DNA of 64,000 nt, taken from Bathynomus jamesi (taxonomy: Eukaryota > Arthropoda > Malacostraca > Isopoda > Cirolanidae). Made by a program: the position numbers and the translations under genes. Shown piece after piece: positions 9,684 to 23,633 of this stretch (positions are counted from its first letter, which is position 1; each line of letters begins with the position of its first letter). The notes below the pieces were generated by a model, which saw only the letters and a program-made list of their open reading frames with translations, did not search any database and was not told the origin of the DNA. Location: the NCBI GenBank assembly GCA_023014485.1, contig JAJOZX010012028.1, forward strand, positions 1 through 64,000, read 5' to 3'.

Positions 9684-11983
9684 TTATAAGTCACCAGTCT
9701 TAATTTTTTCTTGTAAAAGTTTTCTGGCTTTCAAAGCAGTCTTTCTTTGAGGCCTGTCTGGTTTAGTCTGAGTTACATCAGGTACATTGAGAGATTCCTC
9801 CCCAATAGTATCCTGATCCATCCTTTGGGGTAATGGTTCTAATTTAGCCCCACACTCCAAAGGATATAGTAATGTGATATCTCTGGTGGTTTCGCCAGTT
9901 GCTGTTTTTAGTTTTACAACCCTGGTAATTTCGTCTTCACCAGTTTTGAGTTCCAAGACTTTTCCCATTGACCAATGTTGTCTTGGTGTTTTGTCACGTA
10001 TCAACACAATGTCCCCAATTTTTACTTAATCATTCCAATTTTGTTTTGTTAATTGTTTATGTCTTTCTCTAAGACTTGTTAAGTATTCTTCTCTCCATTT
10101 TGTTATAAATTGAGTTTTGATTTGTGTCAAATGTTGGTATTTTGTGTTGAGTCCTTTGTGTCCTATTACCCAATCTGGATCCTCTGTACTGTTATGTACT
10201 GTATGTACTGTTAATTAGGTGGTTTGGTGTGAGAGGTTCTGGCTAATGTTTATAGTCAAATATAGGTTTGTCCTCAGTGATCTTTTCAGTTGTCGTAGAG
10301 TTGAGTGTGAGGTTAACTACTTTGGCTGGTCAAAGATCCTCACATGTTAGCCATTCAGGCCCTTCATACCAGATTTTATTTGTTTTCAACAGGTTGTAAG
10401 AGAGCCCTCTTGTCAAAAAGTCTGCAGGATTCTCTTTTGTTTGTATGTACCTAAATTTGATACCAAGGGATGTGTTTGCAGTTTTGATTTCTGTTAGTCT
10501 GTTTTTCACAAATATGTTTTTGCAAGAAGTTGTATCTGTGTTGGTCACCCTTAAACAAATTTGACTGTCTGTCCATAAGTAAATGTCTGGTATGTCAATT
10601 TCTTTATACACTTGTGAGAGAAAGTCTGCTGTTTTAACTCCCAATGAGACAGCTAATAATTCAAGTTGTGGTACAGTTTTCTTTTGGTTTAAGGGTGCCA
10701 CTTTTGCCTTTGAATAAACCAAGTTACTTTCATTTTCACTTGTTAAATAGGCACAACACCCGTAAGCTTGTGTGCTGGCATCTGTAAAAATGTGTAATGT
10801 TTGAGATTTCAATCTGTAGCCAGCACATCTTGGTACGTAGATGTCTTGAACTTTGTTTAAGTCTGCGGCTAATTTTTTCCAATGAAGTTGGTCTTCCACT
10901 GAAAGTGGTTCATCCCAATCAATTTTTTTTTCCATAAGTCTTGCAAAAGGATTTTGGATCTTATGGTTGCTGGTAAATATAATCCAATGGGGTCAAAAAT
11001 TTTGGATGATTCTGAAAGCACTTATCTTTTTGTATTGGCATTTGGATTTAAGTTATAACTCTTTGTGCAAAGAGTGTAATCGTGTTCGGAATTCTGTTTT
11101 AAAAACCAAAGCATTCCAAGTGTTTTTGTGTAATTGTTTGGTTCAATGTTCTCATTGTTGTCTTTTGTTATTTGTTCATTTAATTTAGGAGAATTAGAAA
11201 CCCACTCTCTTAGTCCAAAATTTCCTTGCTTCATTATAGGTTGTGACATTTGGTAAATTTCAAGCAATTTCTCTTCAGTTACAGTGGACCCAATGAGGTT
11301 ATCCACATTAAAAATTTGTTTTAAAAACTGAACTGTTAAGTCCTCTTGAAATAAGTTTAGGTGGTTTTTAATTGTTAAAGCAAGAATACTTGGCGAGCAA
11401 TTTGCTCCAAAAATAATTACTTTAAATCTGTAGGTTTTGAAACCTTTGTTAAAGTCATGTGGATCATTAAACCACAAAAACCTGAGATGATTTTTATCAT
11501 ACTCAAGCTTCAAATTTATACAGAGGAATGCTTTTTCTATGTCACTTTGTACTGTATAATTGTCTAAACGGAAGCAAAGGAGAATTTTTACAAGATCTGA
11601 GACATGGTTTGGGCCTTCCATGAGACAATCATTTAAACTAACAGAATTTGTGTCTTTTAAACTACAGTTGTATACTACTCTTAGTTTAGTTGTGGATGAG
11701 TCTTCTCTGTAAACTCCCCTGTGTGTTAAATAATGACAACCTCGTTTTTTAAAGGGTTCATCAGTAACTTCTTCAATGAAGCCCCTTTCTATTTGTTCTT
11801 TGAATATGTTGTATTGTTCTAAAAGATTGTCATTCTGACGTTTTCTGTAATTTTTATACAGATGTGCCTTAGCTACTTTCAAATTGTCCATTATTTCTGG
11901 ACAAGGTGTTTTCCAAGGCAGCTCCACATAGTATTGACTGTCTCTGTGTTGTTTGGTTAAAAGAGTTTGTACTGTATTCAAAC
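9684..11983 (-). pseudogene. Pao/BEL pol relic, U2
   Basis: The RT frame 11993-11022 is the longest uninterrupted one (323 codons) and its beginning reads through the empty hAT site. It carries the same NVDN and TAA as U1. RNase H (10935-10330) has an in-frame 3-bp loss near 10550 and a frameshift at the T-run near 10925. The DUF5641-like tail is open at 10007-9684. The integrase core is absent. Confidence 0.9.
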
Positions 11984-12099
11984 CTCCTACCACTTCAGAC
12001 TAGTCAATACCCGTAATTTTAGAGGAGTAAATGTTACTCCTTCACAGGTAGATCTGGAGGGCTTGGGGCTTTGAATCCTGTACTGTTTTTGTGTTGTTT

Positions 12100-12822
12100 G
12101 GCCTATGGCCAAGGGAGGCCACAAGACCCTTGTTGCTTGGTCTCTGGCCAAGGGAGGCCACAAGACCCTTGCTGTTTGGTCTCTGGCTAAGGGAGGCCAC
12201 AAGACCCTTGCTGTTTGGTCTCTGGCCAAGGGAGGCCACAAGACTCTTGTTGCTTGGTCTCTGGCCAAGGGAGGCCACAAGACCCTTGCTGTTTGGTCTC
12301 TGGCCAAGGAGGCCACAAGACCCTTGTTGAATAGGTTGGGCTACGGCCAAGGGAGGCCATCAGCCCTTTGATGAATTGTTGGGCTATGGCCAAGGTAGGC
12401 CAAGCCCTTTGATGATTTGTTGGGCTATGGCCAAGTAGGCCATCAGCCTTGATGATTGTTGGGCTATGATCAAGGTAGGCCAAGGCCCTTTGATGAATTT
12501 GTTGGGCTATGGCCAAGGTAGGCCAAGCCCTTTGATGATTTGTTGGGCTATGGCCAAGGTAGGCCATCAGCCGTTTGATGATTTGTTGGGCTATGCCAAG
12601 GTAGGCCAAGCCCTTTGATGATTTGTTGGGCTATGGCCAAGGTAGGCCAAGGCCCTTTGATGATTTGTTGGGCTATGGCCAAGGTAGGCCAAGGCCCTTT
12701 GATGATTTGTTGGGCTATGGCCAAGGGTAGGCCATCTGCCGTTTGATGAATTTGTTGGGCTGTGGCCAAGGTAGGCCATCAGCCGTTTGAAATAGTAGTT
12801 TGGGCTATGGCCAAAGTAGCCA
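12100..12822 (+). repeat. Minisatellite block, U2/U3
   Basis: There are six A monomers (12100-12333), including a variant with AGACTCTTGTTGCTT, followed by about 490 bp of B monomers. Six A copies is the pattern of units lacking the hAT. Confidence 0.93.
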
Positions 12823-12990
12823 TAAAACCCTTTAGAGTAGAGTAGTTTGTTTGTATGTGTCACTGTCTAACCATATAATTTTTGGCACAAAATTATGTGC
12901 ACAGAATCAGAGCGCAGCAATAAAAGCTTTTACTCTCCGATCCTTGGTTATGTTTAGACAGGTTGTTGTGTTTGAGACACATGGAAAGAG

Positions 12991-12992
<2 letters not shown>

Positions 12993-13022
<30 letters not shown>
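12993..13022 (+). repeat. (GT)n microsatellite, U3
   Basis: Fifteen GT dinucleotides, the longest tract in the array. Confidence 0.95.
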
Positions 13023-13023
<1 letters not shown>

Positions 13024-13400
13024 GCATTCCTCCGAATCCAGTTGGTCTTCAAACTTAGATTCACCACTCCAATGAAGTTAATACCCGTAGTTATGAATGA
13101 GTAAATGTTGTGTATCCTACAGGTAGGTCTGGAAGGTTTTGGGTTTTGAAGGAATCCAATCTGTTTGCAAGGAATGGATGTGTCTGTTGATGAAATCTGT
13201 TGTGATTCTTCCTTTAAAAGAGGAATTGGATGTTTGGAGTCGTATGTATATATTTATATACTGTACTGTATGTATGTGTGTAAATGTGTATTTTGTTATA
13301 GGGTTTTATTTTTGGGTTTTGTGTTAAGTTAATCAATTTGGCTGAGTAAAGATCCTCAAATGTTGCATTTGAGACCCTTATATCAAGTCTTGTCTGTTTT

Positions 13401-13502
13401 ATGCCTATATGTCAAATAGGACTTTGAATAGGTTGCGCCTATATGTCAAATAGGACTTGGAATAGGTTGCGCCTATATGTCAAATAGGACTTGGAATGGG
13501 GT
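13401..13502 (+). repeat. 34-bp tandem repeat, 3 copies, U3
   Basis: Three copies with the same variants as U1. Confidence 0.95.
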
Positions 13503-14002
13503 TACGAATAGGTGTTAGGTGGGTGTAGGTTTGAATTCGTGCAATTGCTTTAGGTCTTTGTGATGTTACAGTTCTGAGTCGAATTTTGTGATGTTAATGA
13601 GTCTTATGAGTAAGTTAAATTGCTGAAATAAATTTTATAACCTACACCACAGGTTGAATTATAAATTTAGCGTTTTTAGTTAGCATAGGCCTTGAGTGTA
13701 AAGAGTAAGGTCTACTTTAAGAGGTAGGCCTATTATGTAAGGTAAAGTTAGGTGGGCCTACTAAATAGGCTTATGTTTGGGCCTATTATTTTATAGGACC
13801 TTAAATGAGTTAAGCCTGTTAAATCAACAAGGCTTTGTTTTGAGTTTGAAGAGTAGGACCTATTAAATAGGCTTAATGTTGCGGGCCTATTTTTATAGGA
13901 CCTAAAATGAGTTGTGCCTGTTAAATGAACAAGCCTTTGTTTTCGGTTAGTGTAAAGGTAAAGGGATCGGTTCCCAGTTGCATAGGCCACCATATGAAAA
14001 AA

Positions 14003-14207
14003 CGGATCAAATGTAGAATTCGGACCCTAGCCTTCTTTAGTTAGCTTCTATAAGCTAACTAACGAAAATATCATGACCTAACCTAACCAATCGTCAAAGG
14101 CGTACAGTTAACCTAACGATTGGTTAGGTTAGGGCGTGATATTTTCGTTAGTTAGCCTTATAAAGCTAACTAAAGAAGGCTGGGGTCCGAATTCTACATT
14201 TGATCCG
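14003..14207. mobile_element. 205-bp palindromic MITE, U3
   Basis: Same site and length as in U1, flanked by AAAAAA. The left arm has small changes (GGACCCTAGCC and AGCTTCTATAAGC), so the arms are slightly less symmetrical. Confidence 0.88.
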
Positions 14208-15373
14208 AAAAAACTATAGTGGGGTTATGATTGAAATTGGGGTTAGGCCTAATGAGCTAAGCCTAGCCACTGTGTGTGTCAGTGTAAATTTTAGAGGGGT
14301 CAGTTCCCCATACACGGGACCATATGAAAAGACTATATAGGGCTATGGGTTGATTGCCTGATATCCTCATCCGTTGGAAATTTCAAGCAGATTTCAGTGG
14401 AGAGTTAAATGACAAAAGCCCTATGTTTTTTCGTTAGAGAGTTATGAATATGTAGATCTTTAAAGGACCTCTTTATATTTAATTGTTTATGGTAATTTTA
14501 GCGTCGGGATTTAGATGCCTATATGTGAGCGAAAAGAAATTGTCCCACCTTATTTTTGCTGGCCTTAGTTTGCTTCGATGTAGGGCGTCACGATCGTTTT
14601 CGGTGTAGGGCCGCCACGATGGAGTTACGCGATGAGTTAACTTGATGTAATTAATATAGGCAGTCACTATATAAACACTTGAAGGTATAGGCCTATCCTC
14701 TTGTTTTTTAGTTATTAAGTTTATTATAAGGAATTCACTCAGAACTTTAGGGAAGACAAAAGCACATCTTCCCTGTTTAAAGCGTTCGCTGCACATAAAC
14801 AGCTCCGAGAGCTTCACGTTGTATTTTCATTATTTGCTGATTTCGCAAAGTTTTGTTTGGTCTACTTCTCTGTGGTAAACTAAACAATAAATTGGGTTTT
14901 CTTGTTGCATGTGAGGCTCGATGCATACATACAGGTTCTTTGTACGTATGGCAATTATTTCATTCCCAATAGGCTATGTCGCCAATCCGAGGCAATTTTG
15001 TATAGATATTTAATTCAATTAATTAATAATTTATATTTAATTATGAAAAAAGGTACCACATATGATACCATGTTGTGAGCGTGTATAGTTTTTCCATATA
15101 CTGGGGGGGTGTCGGAGAAAAATTTGTATGTTATAGATCAAATTTTTTGACAAACTGTGTAAAACGTAAAAAATGGATTAAAAGAATGAAGTAGGAATTT
15201 AAGAAGAGAAAGGTTACTCAAGACCTATTTAAATATAAAAGTTCAAGAGGCTAGTTTCTCAAGTTTAGTTAAAGTTATGTCAATCAGTTTGACTCCTTCC
15301 TTTAGGTATAGGAAATTTATGGAATTAAAGTAAAGTTATTAAGCATTTTAACTTTGCTCAATTTGTGTAAGGT

Positions 15374-17675
15374 TTATAAGTCACCAGTCTTAATTTTTTC
15401 TTGTAAAGTTTTCTGGCTTTCAAAGCAGTCTTTCTTTGAGGCCTGTCTGGTTTAGTCTGAGTTACATCAGGTACATTGAGAGATTCCTCCCCAATAGTAT
15501 CCTGATCCATCCTTTGGGGTAATGGTTCTAATTTATCCCACACTCCAAAGGATATAGTAATGTGATATCTCTGGTGGTTTCACCAGTTGCTGTTTTCAGT
15601 TTTACAACCCTGGTAATTTCGTCTTCACCAGTTTTGAGTTCCAAGACTTTTCCCATTGACCAATGTTGTCTTGGTGTTTTGTCACGTATCAACACAATGT
15701 CCCCAATTTTTACTTAATCATTCCAATTTTGTTTTGTTAATTGTTTATGTCTTTCTCTAAGACTTGTTAAGTATTCTTCTCTCCATTTTGTTATAAATTG
15801 AGTTTTGATTTGTGTCAAATGTTGGTATTTTGTGTTGAGTCCTTTGTGTCCTATTACCCAATCTGGATCCTCTGTACTGTTATGTACTGTTATGTACTGT
15901 TAATTAGGTGGTTTGGTGTGAGAGGTTCTGGCTAATGTTTATAGTCAAATATAGGTTTGTCCTCAGTGATCTTTTCAGTTGTCGTAGAGTTGAGTGTGAG
16001 GTTAACTACTTTGGCTGGTCAAAGATCCTCACATGTTAGCCATTCAGGCCCTTCATACCAGATTTTATTTGTTTTCAACAGGTTGTAAGAGAGCCCTCTT
16101 GTCAAAAAGTCTGCAGGATTCTCTTTTGTTTGTATGTACCTAAATTTGATACCAAGGGATGTGTTTGCAGTTTTGATTTCTGTTAGTCTGTTTTTCACAA
16201 ATATGTTTTTGCAAGAAGTTGTATCTGTGTTGGTCACCCATGTTAAACAAATTTGACTGTCTGTCCATAAGTAAATGTCTGGTATGTCAATTTTTTATAC
16301 ACTTGTGAGAGAAAGTCTGCTGTTTTAACTCCCAATGAGGACAGCTAATAATTCAAGTTGTGGTACAGTTTTCTTTTGGTTTAAGGGTGCCACTTTTGCC
16401 TTTGAATAAACCAAGTTACTTTCATTTTCACTTGTTAAATAGGCACAACACCCGTAAGCTTGTGTGCTGGCATCTGTAAAAATGTGTAATGTTTGAGATT
16501 TCAATCTGTAGCCAGCACATCTTGGTACGTAGATGTCTTGAACTTTGTTTAAGTCTGCGGCTAATTTTTTCCAATGAAGTTGGTCTTCCACTGAAAGTGG
16601 TTCATCCAATCAATTTTCTTTTTCCATAAGTCTTGCAAAAGGATTTTGGATCTTATGGTTGCTGGTAAATATAATCCAATGGGGTCAAAAATTTTGGATG
16701 ATTCTGAAAGCACTTATCTTTTTGTATTGGCATTTGGATTTAAGTTATAACTCTTTGTGCAAAGAGTGTAATCGTGTTCGGAATTCTGTTTTAAAAACCA
16801 AAGCATTCCAAGTGTTTTTGTGTAATTGTTTGGTTCAATGTTCTCATTGTTGTCTTTTGTTATTTGTTCATTTAATTTAGGAGAATTAGAAACCCACTCT
16901 CTTAGTCCAAAATTTCCTTGCTTCATTATAGGTTGTGACATTTGGTAAATTTCAAGCAATTTCTCTTCAGTTACAGTGGACCCAATGAGGTTATCCACAT
17001 TAAAAATTTGTTTTAAAAACTGAACTGTTAAGTCCTCTTGAAATAAGTTTAGGTGGTTTTAATTGTTAAAGCAAGAATACTTGGCGAGCAATTTGCTCCA
17101 AAAATAATTACTTTAAATCTGTAGGTTTTGAAACCTTTGTTAAAGTCATGTGGATCATTAAACCACAAAAACCTGAGATGATTTTTATCATACTCAAGCT
17201 TCAAATTTATACAGAGGAATGCTTTTTCTATGTCACTTTGTACTGTATAATTGTCTAAACGGAAGCAAAGGAGAATTTTTACAAGATCTGAGACATGGTT
17301 TGGGCCTTCCATGAGACAATCATTTAAACTAACAGAATTTGTGTCTTTTAAACTACAGTTGTATACTACTCTTAGTTTAGTTGTGGATGAGTCTTCTCTG
17401 TAAACTCCCCTGTGTGTTAAATAATGACAACCTCGTTTTTTAAAGGGTTCATCAGTAACTTCTTCAATGAAGCCCCTTTCTATTTGTTCTTTGAATATGT
17501 TGTATTGTTCTAAAAGATTGTCATTCTGACGTTTTCTGTAATTTTTATACAGATGTGCCTTAGCTACTTTCAAATTGTCCATTATTTCTGGACAAGGTGT
17601 TTTCCAAGGCAGCTCCACATAGTATTGACTGTCTCTGTGTTGTTTGGTTAAAAGAGTTTGTACTGTATTCAAACC
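15374..17675 (-). pseudogene. Pao/BEL pol relic, U3
   Basis: RT is split by a one-base loss near 17058 (GGTGGTTTTAATTG) into 17684-17049 and 16998-16714. RNase H is broken near 16290 and again near 16605. It has the shared NVDN, the shared TAA and the missing integrase core. Confidence 0.9.
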
Positions 17676-17787
17676 TCCTACCACTTCAGACTAGTCAATA
17701 CCCGTAATTTTAGTGGAGAAATGTTACTCCTTCACAGGTAGATCTGGAGGGCTGGGGCTTGAATCCTGTACTGTTTTTGTGTTGTTT

Positions 17788-18736
17788 GGCCTATGGCCAA
17801 GGGAGGCCAAAGACCCTGTGTTGCTTGGTCTCTGGCCAAGGGAGCCACAAGACCTTGCTGTTTGGTCTCTGGCTAAGGGAGGCCACAAGACCCTTGCTGT
17901 TTGGGCTCTGGCCAAGGGAGGCCACAAGACTCTTGTTGCTTGGTCTCTGGCCAAGGGAGGCCACAAGACCTTGCTGTTTGGTCTCTGGCCAAGGAGGCCA
18001 CAAGACCCCTTGTTGAATAGGTTGGCTACGGCCAAGGGAGGCCATCAGCCCTTTGATGAATATGTTGGGCTATGGCCGAGGTAGGCCCATCAGCCCTTTT
18101 GTGAAGTTTGTTGGGCTATGGCCAAAGTAGGCAAGGCCCTTGATGATCTGTTGGGCTATGGCCAAGGTAGGCCATCAGCCCTTTTGATGAATTTGTTGGG
18201 CTATGGCCAAGGTAGGCCATCAGCCCTTTGATGAATTGTTGGGCTATGGCCAAGGTAGGCCAAGGCCTTTGAAGATTTGTGGGCTATGGCCAAGGGTAGG
18301 CCATCAGCCGTTTGATGAATTTTTTGGGCTATGATCAAGGTAGGCCGAGGCCCTTTGATGATTTGTTGGGCTATGGCCAAGGTAGGCCAAGGCCCTTTGA
18401 TGATTTGTTGGGCTTATGGCCATGGGTAGGCCATCAGCCGTTTGATGAATTTGTTGGGCTATTGCCAAGGTAGGCCAAAGCCCTTTGATGATTGTTGGGC
18501 TATGGCCAAGGTAGGCCAAAGCCCTTTGTTGATTTGTTGGGGCTATGGCCAAGGTAGGCGAAGGCCCTTTGATGATTTGTTGGGCTATGGCCAAGGGTAG
18601 GTCCAAGGCCCTTTGATGATTTGTTGGGCTATGGCCAAGGGTAGGCCATCGGCCGTTTGATGAATTTGTTGGGCTGTGGCCAAGGTAGGCATCAGCCGTT
18701 TGAAATAGTAGTTTGGGCTATGGCCAAAGTAGCCAT
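17788..18736 (+). repeat. Minisatellite block, U3/U4
   Basis: Six A monomers (to about 18018) with several single-base losses, then about 715 bp of B monomers in which CCAAGGCCC and CCATCAGCC types are interspersed. Confidence 0.92.
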
Positions 18737-18906
18737 AAAACCCTTTAGAGTAGAGTATTTGTTTGTATGTGTCACTGTCTAACCATATAATTTTTGGCAC
18801 AAAATTATGTGCACAGAATCAGAGCGCGCAGCAATAAAAGCTTTTACTCTCCGATCCTTGGTTATGTTTAGACAGGTTGTTGTGTTTGAGACACATGGAA
18901 AGAGTA

Positions 18907-18928
18907 GTGTGTGTGTGTGTGTGTGTGT
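18907..18928 (+). repeat. (GT)n microsatellite, U4
   Basis: Eleven GT dinucleotides. Confidence 0.95.
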
Positions 18929-19305
18929 TGCATTCCTCCGAATCCAGTTGGTCTTCAAAACTTAGATTCACCACTCCAATGAAGTTAATACCCGTAGTTA
19001 TGAATGAGTAAATGTTGTGTATCCTACAGGTAGGTCTGGAAGGTTTGGGTTTGAAGGAATCCAATCTGTTTGCAAGGAATGGATGTGTCTGTTGATGAAA
19101 TCTGTTGTGATTCTTCCTTTAAAAGAGGAATTGGATGTTTGGAGTCGTATGTATATATTTATATACTGTACCGTATGTATGTGTGTAAATGTGTATTTTG
19201 TTATAGGGTTTTATTTTTGGGTTTTGTGTTAAGTTAACCAATTTGGCTGAGTAAGAGATCCTCAAATGTTGCATTTGAGACCCATATATCAAGTCTGTCT
19301 GTTTT

Positions 19306-19405
19306 ATGCCTATATGTCAAATAGGACTTTGAATAGGTTGCGCCTATATGTCAAATAGGACTTGGAATAGGTTGCGCCTATATGTCAAATAGGACTTGGA
19401 ATGGG
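19306..19405 (+). repeat. 34-bp tandem repeat, 3 copies, U4
   Basis: Three copies as in U1. Confidence 0.93.
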
Positions 19406-19901
19406 GTTACGAATAGGTGTTAGGTGGGTGTAGGTTTGAATTCGTGCAATTGCTTTAGGTCTTTGTGATGTTACAGTTCTGAGTCGAATTTTGTGATGTT
19501 AATGAGTCTTATGAGTAAGTTAAATTGCTGAAATAAATTTTATAACCTACACACAGGTTGAATTATAAATTTAGCGTTTTTAGTTAGCATAGGCCTGAGT
19601 GTAAAGAGTAAGGTCTACTTTAAGAGGTAGGCCTATTATGTAAGGTAAAGTTAGGTGGCCTACTAAATAGGCTTATGTTTGGGCCTATTATTTTATAGGA
19701 CCTTAAATGAGTTAAGCCTGTTAAATCAACAAGGCTTTGTTTGAGTTTGAAGAGTAGGACCTATTAAATAGGCTTAATGTTGCGGGCTATTTTATAGGAC
19801 CTAAAATGAGTTGTGCCTGTTAAATGAACAAGCCTTTGTTTTCGGTTAGTGTAAAGGTAAAGGGATCGGTTCCCAGTTGCATAGGCCACCATATGAAAAA
19901 A

Positions 19902-20104
19902 CGGATCAAATGTAGAATTCGGACCCAGCCTTCTTTAGTTAGCTTTATAAGGCTAACTAACGAAAATATCATGACCTAACCTAACCAATCGTCAAAGGCG
20001 TACAGTTACCTAACGATTGGTTAGGTTAGGGCGTGATATTTTCGTTAGTTAGCCTTATAAAGCTAACTAAAGAAGGCTGGGGTCCGAATTCTACATTTGA
20101 TCCG
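19902..20104. mobile_element. Palindromic MITE, U4 (203 bp)
   Basis: Same site and arms as U1, with two one-base losses. Confidence 0.87.
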
Positions 20105-21259
20105 AAAAAACTATAGTGGGGTTATGTTGAAATTGGGGTTAGGCCTAATGAGCTAAGCCTAGCCACTGTGTGTGTCAGTGTAAATTTTAGAGGGGTCAGT
20201 TCCCCATACACGGGCCACCATATGAAAAGACTATATAGGCTATGGGTTGATTGCCTGATATCCTCATCCGTTGGAAATTTCAAGCAGATTTCAGTGAGAG
20301 TTAAATGACAAAAGCCCTTGTTTTTCGTTAGAGAGTTATGAATATGTAGATCTTTAAAGGACTCTTTATATTTAATTGTTTATGGTAATTTTAGCGTCGG
20401 GATTTTAGATGCCTATATGTGAACGAAAAGAAATTGTCCCACCTTATTTTTGCTGGGCCTTAGTTTGCTTCGATGTAGGGCGTCACGATCGTTTTCGGTG
20501 TAGGGCCGCCACGATGGAGTTACGCGATGAGTTAACTTGATGTAATTAATATAGGCAGTCACTATATAAACACTTGAAGGTATAGGCCTATCCTCTTGTT
20601 TTTTTAGTTTAAGTTTATTATAAGGAATTCACTCAGAACTTTAGGGAAGACAAAAGCACATCTTCCCTGTTTAAAGCGTTCGCTGCACATAAACAGCTCC
20701 GAGAGCTTCACGTTGTATTTTCATTATTGCTGATTTCGCAAAGTTTTTGGGTCTACTTCTCTGTGGTAAACTAAACAATAAATTGGGTTTTCTTGTTGCT
20801 ATGTGAGGCTCGATGCATACATACAGGTTCTTTGTACGTATGGCAATTATTTCATTCCCAATAGGCTATGTCGCCAATCCGAGGCAATTTTGTATAGATA
20901 TTTAATTCAAATTAATTAATAATTTATATTTAATTATGAAAAAAGGTACCACATATGATACCATGTTGTGAGCGTGTATAGTTTTCCATATACTGGGGGG
21001 GTGTCGGAGAAAATTGTATGTTATAGATCAAATTTTTTGACAAAAGTGTAAAACGTAAAAAATGGATTAAAAGAATGAAGTAGAATTTAAGAAGAGAAAG
21101 TACTCAAGACCTATTTAAATATAAAAGTTCAAGAGGCTAGTTTCTCAAGTTTAGTTAAAGTTATGTCAATCAGTTTGACTCCCTTCCCTTTAGGTATAGG
21201 AATTTATGGAATTAAAGTAAAGTTATTAAGCATTTTAACTTTTCTCAATTGTGTAAGGT

Positions 21260-23523
21260 TTATAAGTCACCAGTCTTAATTTTTCTTGTAAAGTTTTCTG
21301 GCTTTCAAGCAGTCTTTCTTTGAGGCCTGTCTGGTTTAGTCTGAGTTACATCAGGTACATTGAGAGATTCCTCCCCAATAGTATCCTGATCCATCCTTTG
21401 GGGTAATGGTTCTAATTTAGTCCACACTCCAAAGGATATAGTAATGTGATATCTTGGTGGTTTCACCAGTTGCTGTTTTCAGTTTTACAACCCTGGTAAT
21501 TTCGTCTTCACCAGTTTGAGTTCCAAGACTTTTCCCATTGACCAATGTTGTCTTGGTGTTTTGTCACGTATCAACACAATGTCCCCAATTTTACTTAATC
21601 ATTCCAATTTTGTTTTGTTAATTGTTTATGTCTTTCTCTAAGACTTGTTAAGTATTCTTCTCTCCATTTGTTATAAATTGAGTTTTGATTTGTGTCAAAT
21701 GTTGGTATTTTGTGTTGAGTCCTTGTTGTGTCCTATTACCAATCTGGATCCTCTGTACTGTTATGTACTGTATGTACTGTTAATTAGGTGGTTGGTGTGA
21801 GAGGTTCTGGCTAATGTTTATAGTCAAAATAGGTTTGTCCTCAGTGATCTTTTCAGTTGTCGTAGAGTTGAGTGTGAGGTTAACTACTTTGGCGGTCAAA
21901 GATCCTCACATGTTAGCCATTCAGGCCCTTCATACCAGATTTTATTTGTTTCAACAGGTTGTAAGAGAGCCCTTGTCAAAAAGTCTGCAGGATTCTCTTT
22001 GTTTGTATGTACCTAAATTTGATACCAAGGGATGTGTTTGCAGTTTTGATTTCTGTTAGTCTGTTTTTCACAAATATGTTTTTGCAAGAAGTTGTATCTG
22101 TGTTGGTCACCCATATTAAACAAATTTGACTGTCTGTCCATAAGTAAATGTCTGTATGTCAATTTCTTATACACTTGTGAGAGAAAGTCTGCTGTTTTAA
22201 CTCCCAATGAGCAGCTAATAATTCAAGTTGTGGTACAGTTTTCTTTTGGTTAAGGTGCCACTTTTGCCTTTGAATAAACCAAGTTACTTTCATTTCACTT
22301 GTTAAATAGGCACAACACCGTAAGCTTGTGTGCTGGCATCTGTAAAAATGTGTAATGTTTGAGATTTCAATCTGTAGCCAGCACATCTTGGTACGTAGAT
22401 GTCTTGAACTTTGTTTAAGTCTCGGCTAATTTTTCCAATGAAGTTGGTCTTCCACTGAAAGTGGTTCATCCCAATCAATTTTCTTTTTCCATAAGTCTTG
22501 CAAAAGGATTTTGGATCTTATGGTTGCTGGTAAATATAATCCAATGGGGTCAAAAATTTTGGATGATTCTGAAAGCACTTATCTTTTGTATTGGCATTTG
22601 GATTTAAGTTAAACTCTTTGTGCAAAGAGTGAATCGTGTTCGGAATTCTGTTTTAAAACCAAAGCATTCCAAGTGTTTTTGTGTAATTGTTTGGTTCAAT
22701 GTTCTCATTGTTGTCTTTTGTTATTTGTTCATTTAATTTAGGAGAATTAGAAACCCACTCTCTTAGTCCAAAATTTCCTTGCTTCATTATAGGTTGTGAC
22801 TTGGTAAATTTCAAGCAATTTCTCTTCAGTTACAGTGGACCCAATGAGGTTATCCACATTAAAAATTTGTTTTAAAAACTGAACTGTTAAGTCCTTGAAA
22901 TAAGTTTAGGTGGTTTTTAATTGTTAAAGCAAGAATACTTGGAGAGCAATTTGCTCCAAAAATAATTACTTTAAATCTGTAGGTTTTGAAACCTTTGTTA
23001 AAGTCATGTGGATCATTAAACCACAAAAACCTCAGATGATTTTTATCATACTCAAGCTTCAAATTTATACAAGGATGCTTTTCTATGTCACTTGTACTGT
23101 ATAATTGTCTAAACGGAAGCAAAGGAGAATTTTACAAGATCTGAGACATGGTTTGGGCCTTCCATGAGACAATCATTTAAACTAACAGAATTTGTGTCTT
23201 TTAAACTACAGTTGTATACTACTCTTAGTTTAGTTGTGGATGAGTTCTCTGTAAACTCCCCTGTGTGTTAAATAATGACAACCTCGTTTTTTAAAGGGTT
23301 CATCAGTAACTTCTTCAATGAAGCCCTTTCTATTTGTTCTTTGAATATGTTGTATTGTTCTAAAAGATTGTCATTCTGACGTTTTCTGTAATTTTTATAC
23401 AGATGTGCCTTAGCTACTTTCAAATTGTCCATTATTTCTGGACAAGGTGTTTTCCAAGGCAGCTACATAGTATTGGACTGTCTCTGTGTTGTTTGGTTAA
23501 AAGAGTTTGTACTGTATTCAAAC
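21260..23523 (-). pseudogene. Pao/BEL pol relic, U4 (most fragmented)
   Basis: RT, RNase H and DUF5641-like regions are recognisable only in short segments (23122-22859 for RT, 22386-22013 for RNase H) because of numerous one-base losses. NVDN and the TAA are still present at the expected places. Confidence 0.88.
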
Positions 23524-23633
23524 CTCCTACAATTCAGACTAGTCAATACCCGTAATTTTAGTGGAGTAAATGTTACTCCTTCACAGGTAGATCTGGAGGG
23601 CTTGGGGCTTTGAATCCTGTACTTTTTGTGTGT

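Larger units (their letters stand above)
7313..12822. repeat. Array unit U2 (no MITE, no hAT)
   Basis: This is the shortest unit. It has four 34-bp repeats, the empty MITE site GAAAAAACTATAG at about 8516, and the empty hAT site ATTCAAACCTCC at 11976-11987. It belongs to left subtype b (GTACGTCTGG in place of GTAGGTCTGG, CACGGACCACC, GGGATATTAG). No gene is seen at 8040-9680. Confidence 0.92.
12823..18736. repeat. Array unit U3 (MITE present, no hAT)
   Basis: Left subtype a with palindrome; the hAT site is empty at about 17668-17680. The spacer and TATA block are as in U1. Several one-base deletions relative to other units are scattered through it. Confidence 0.92.
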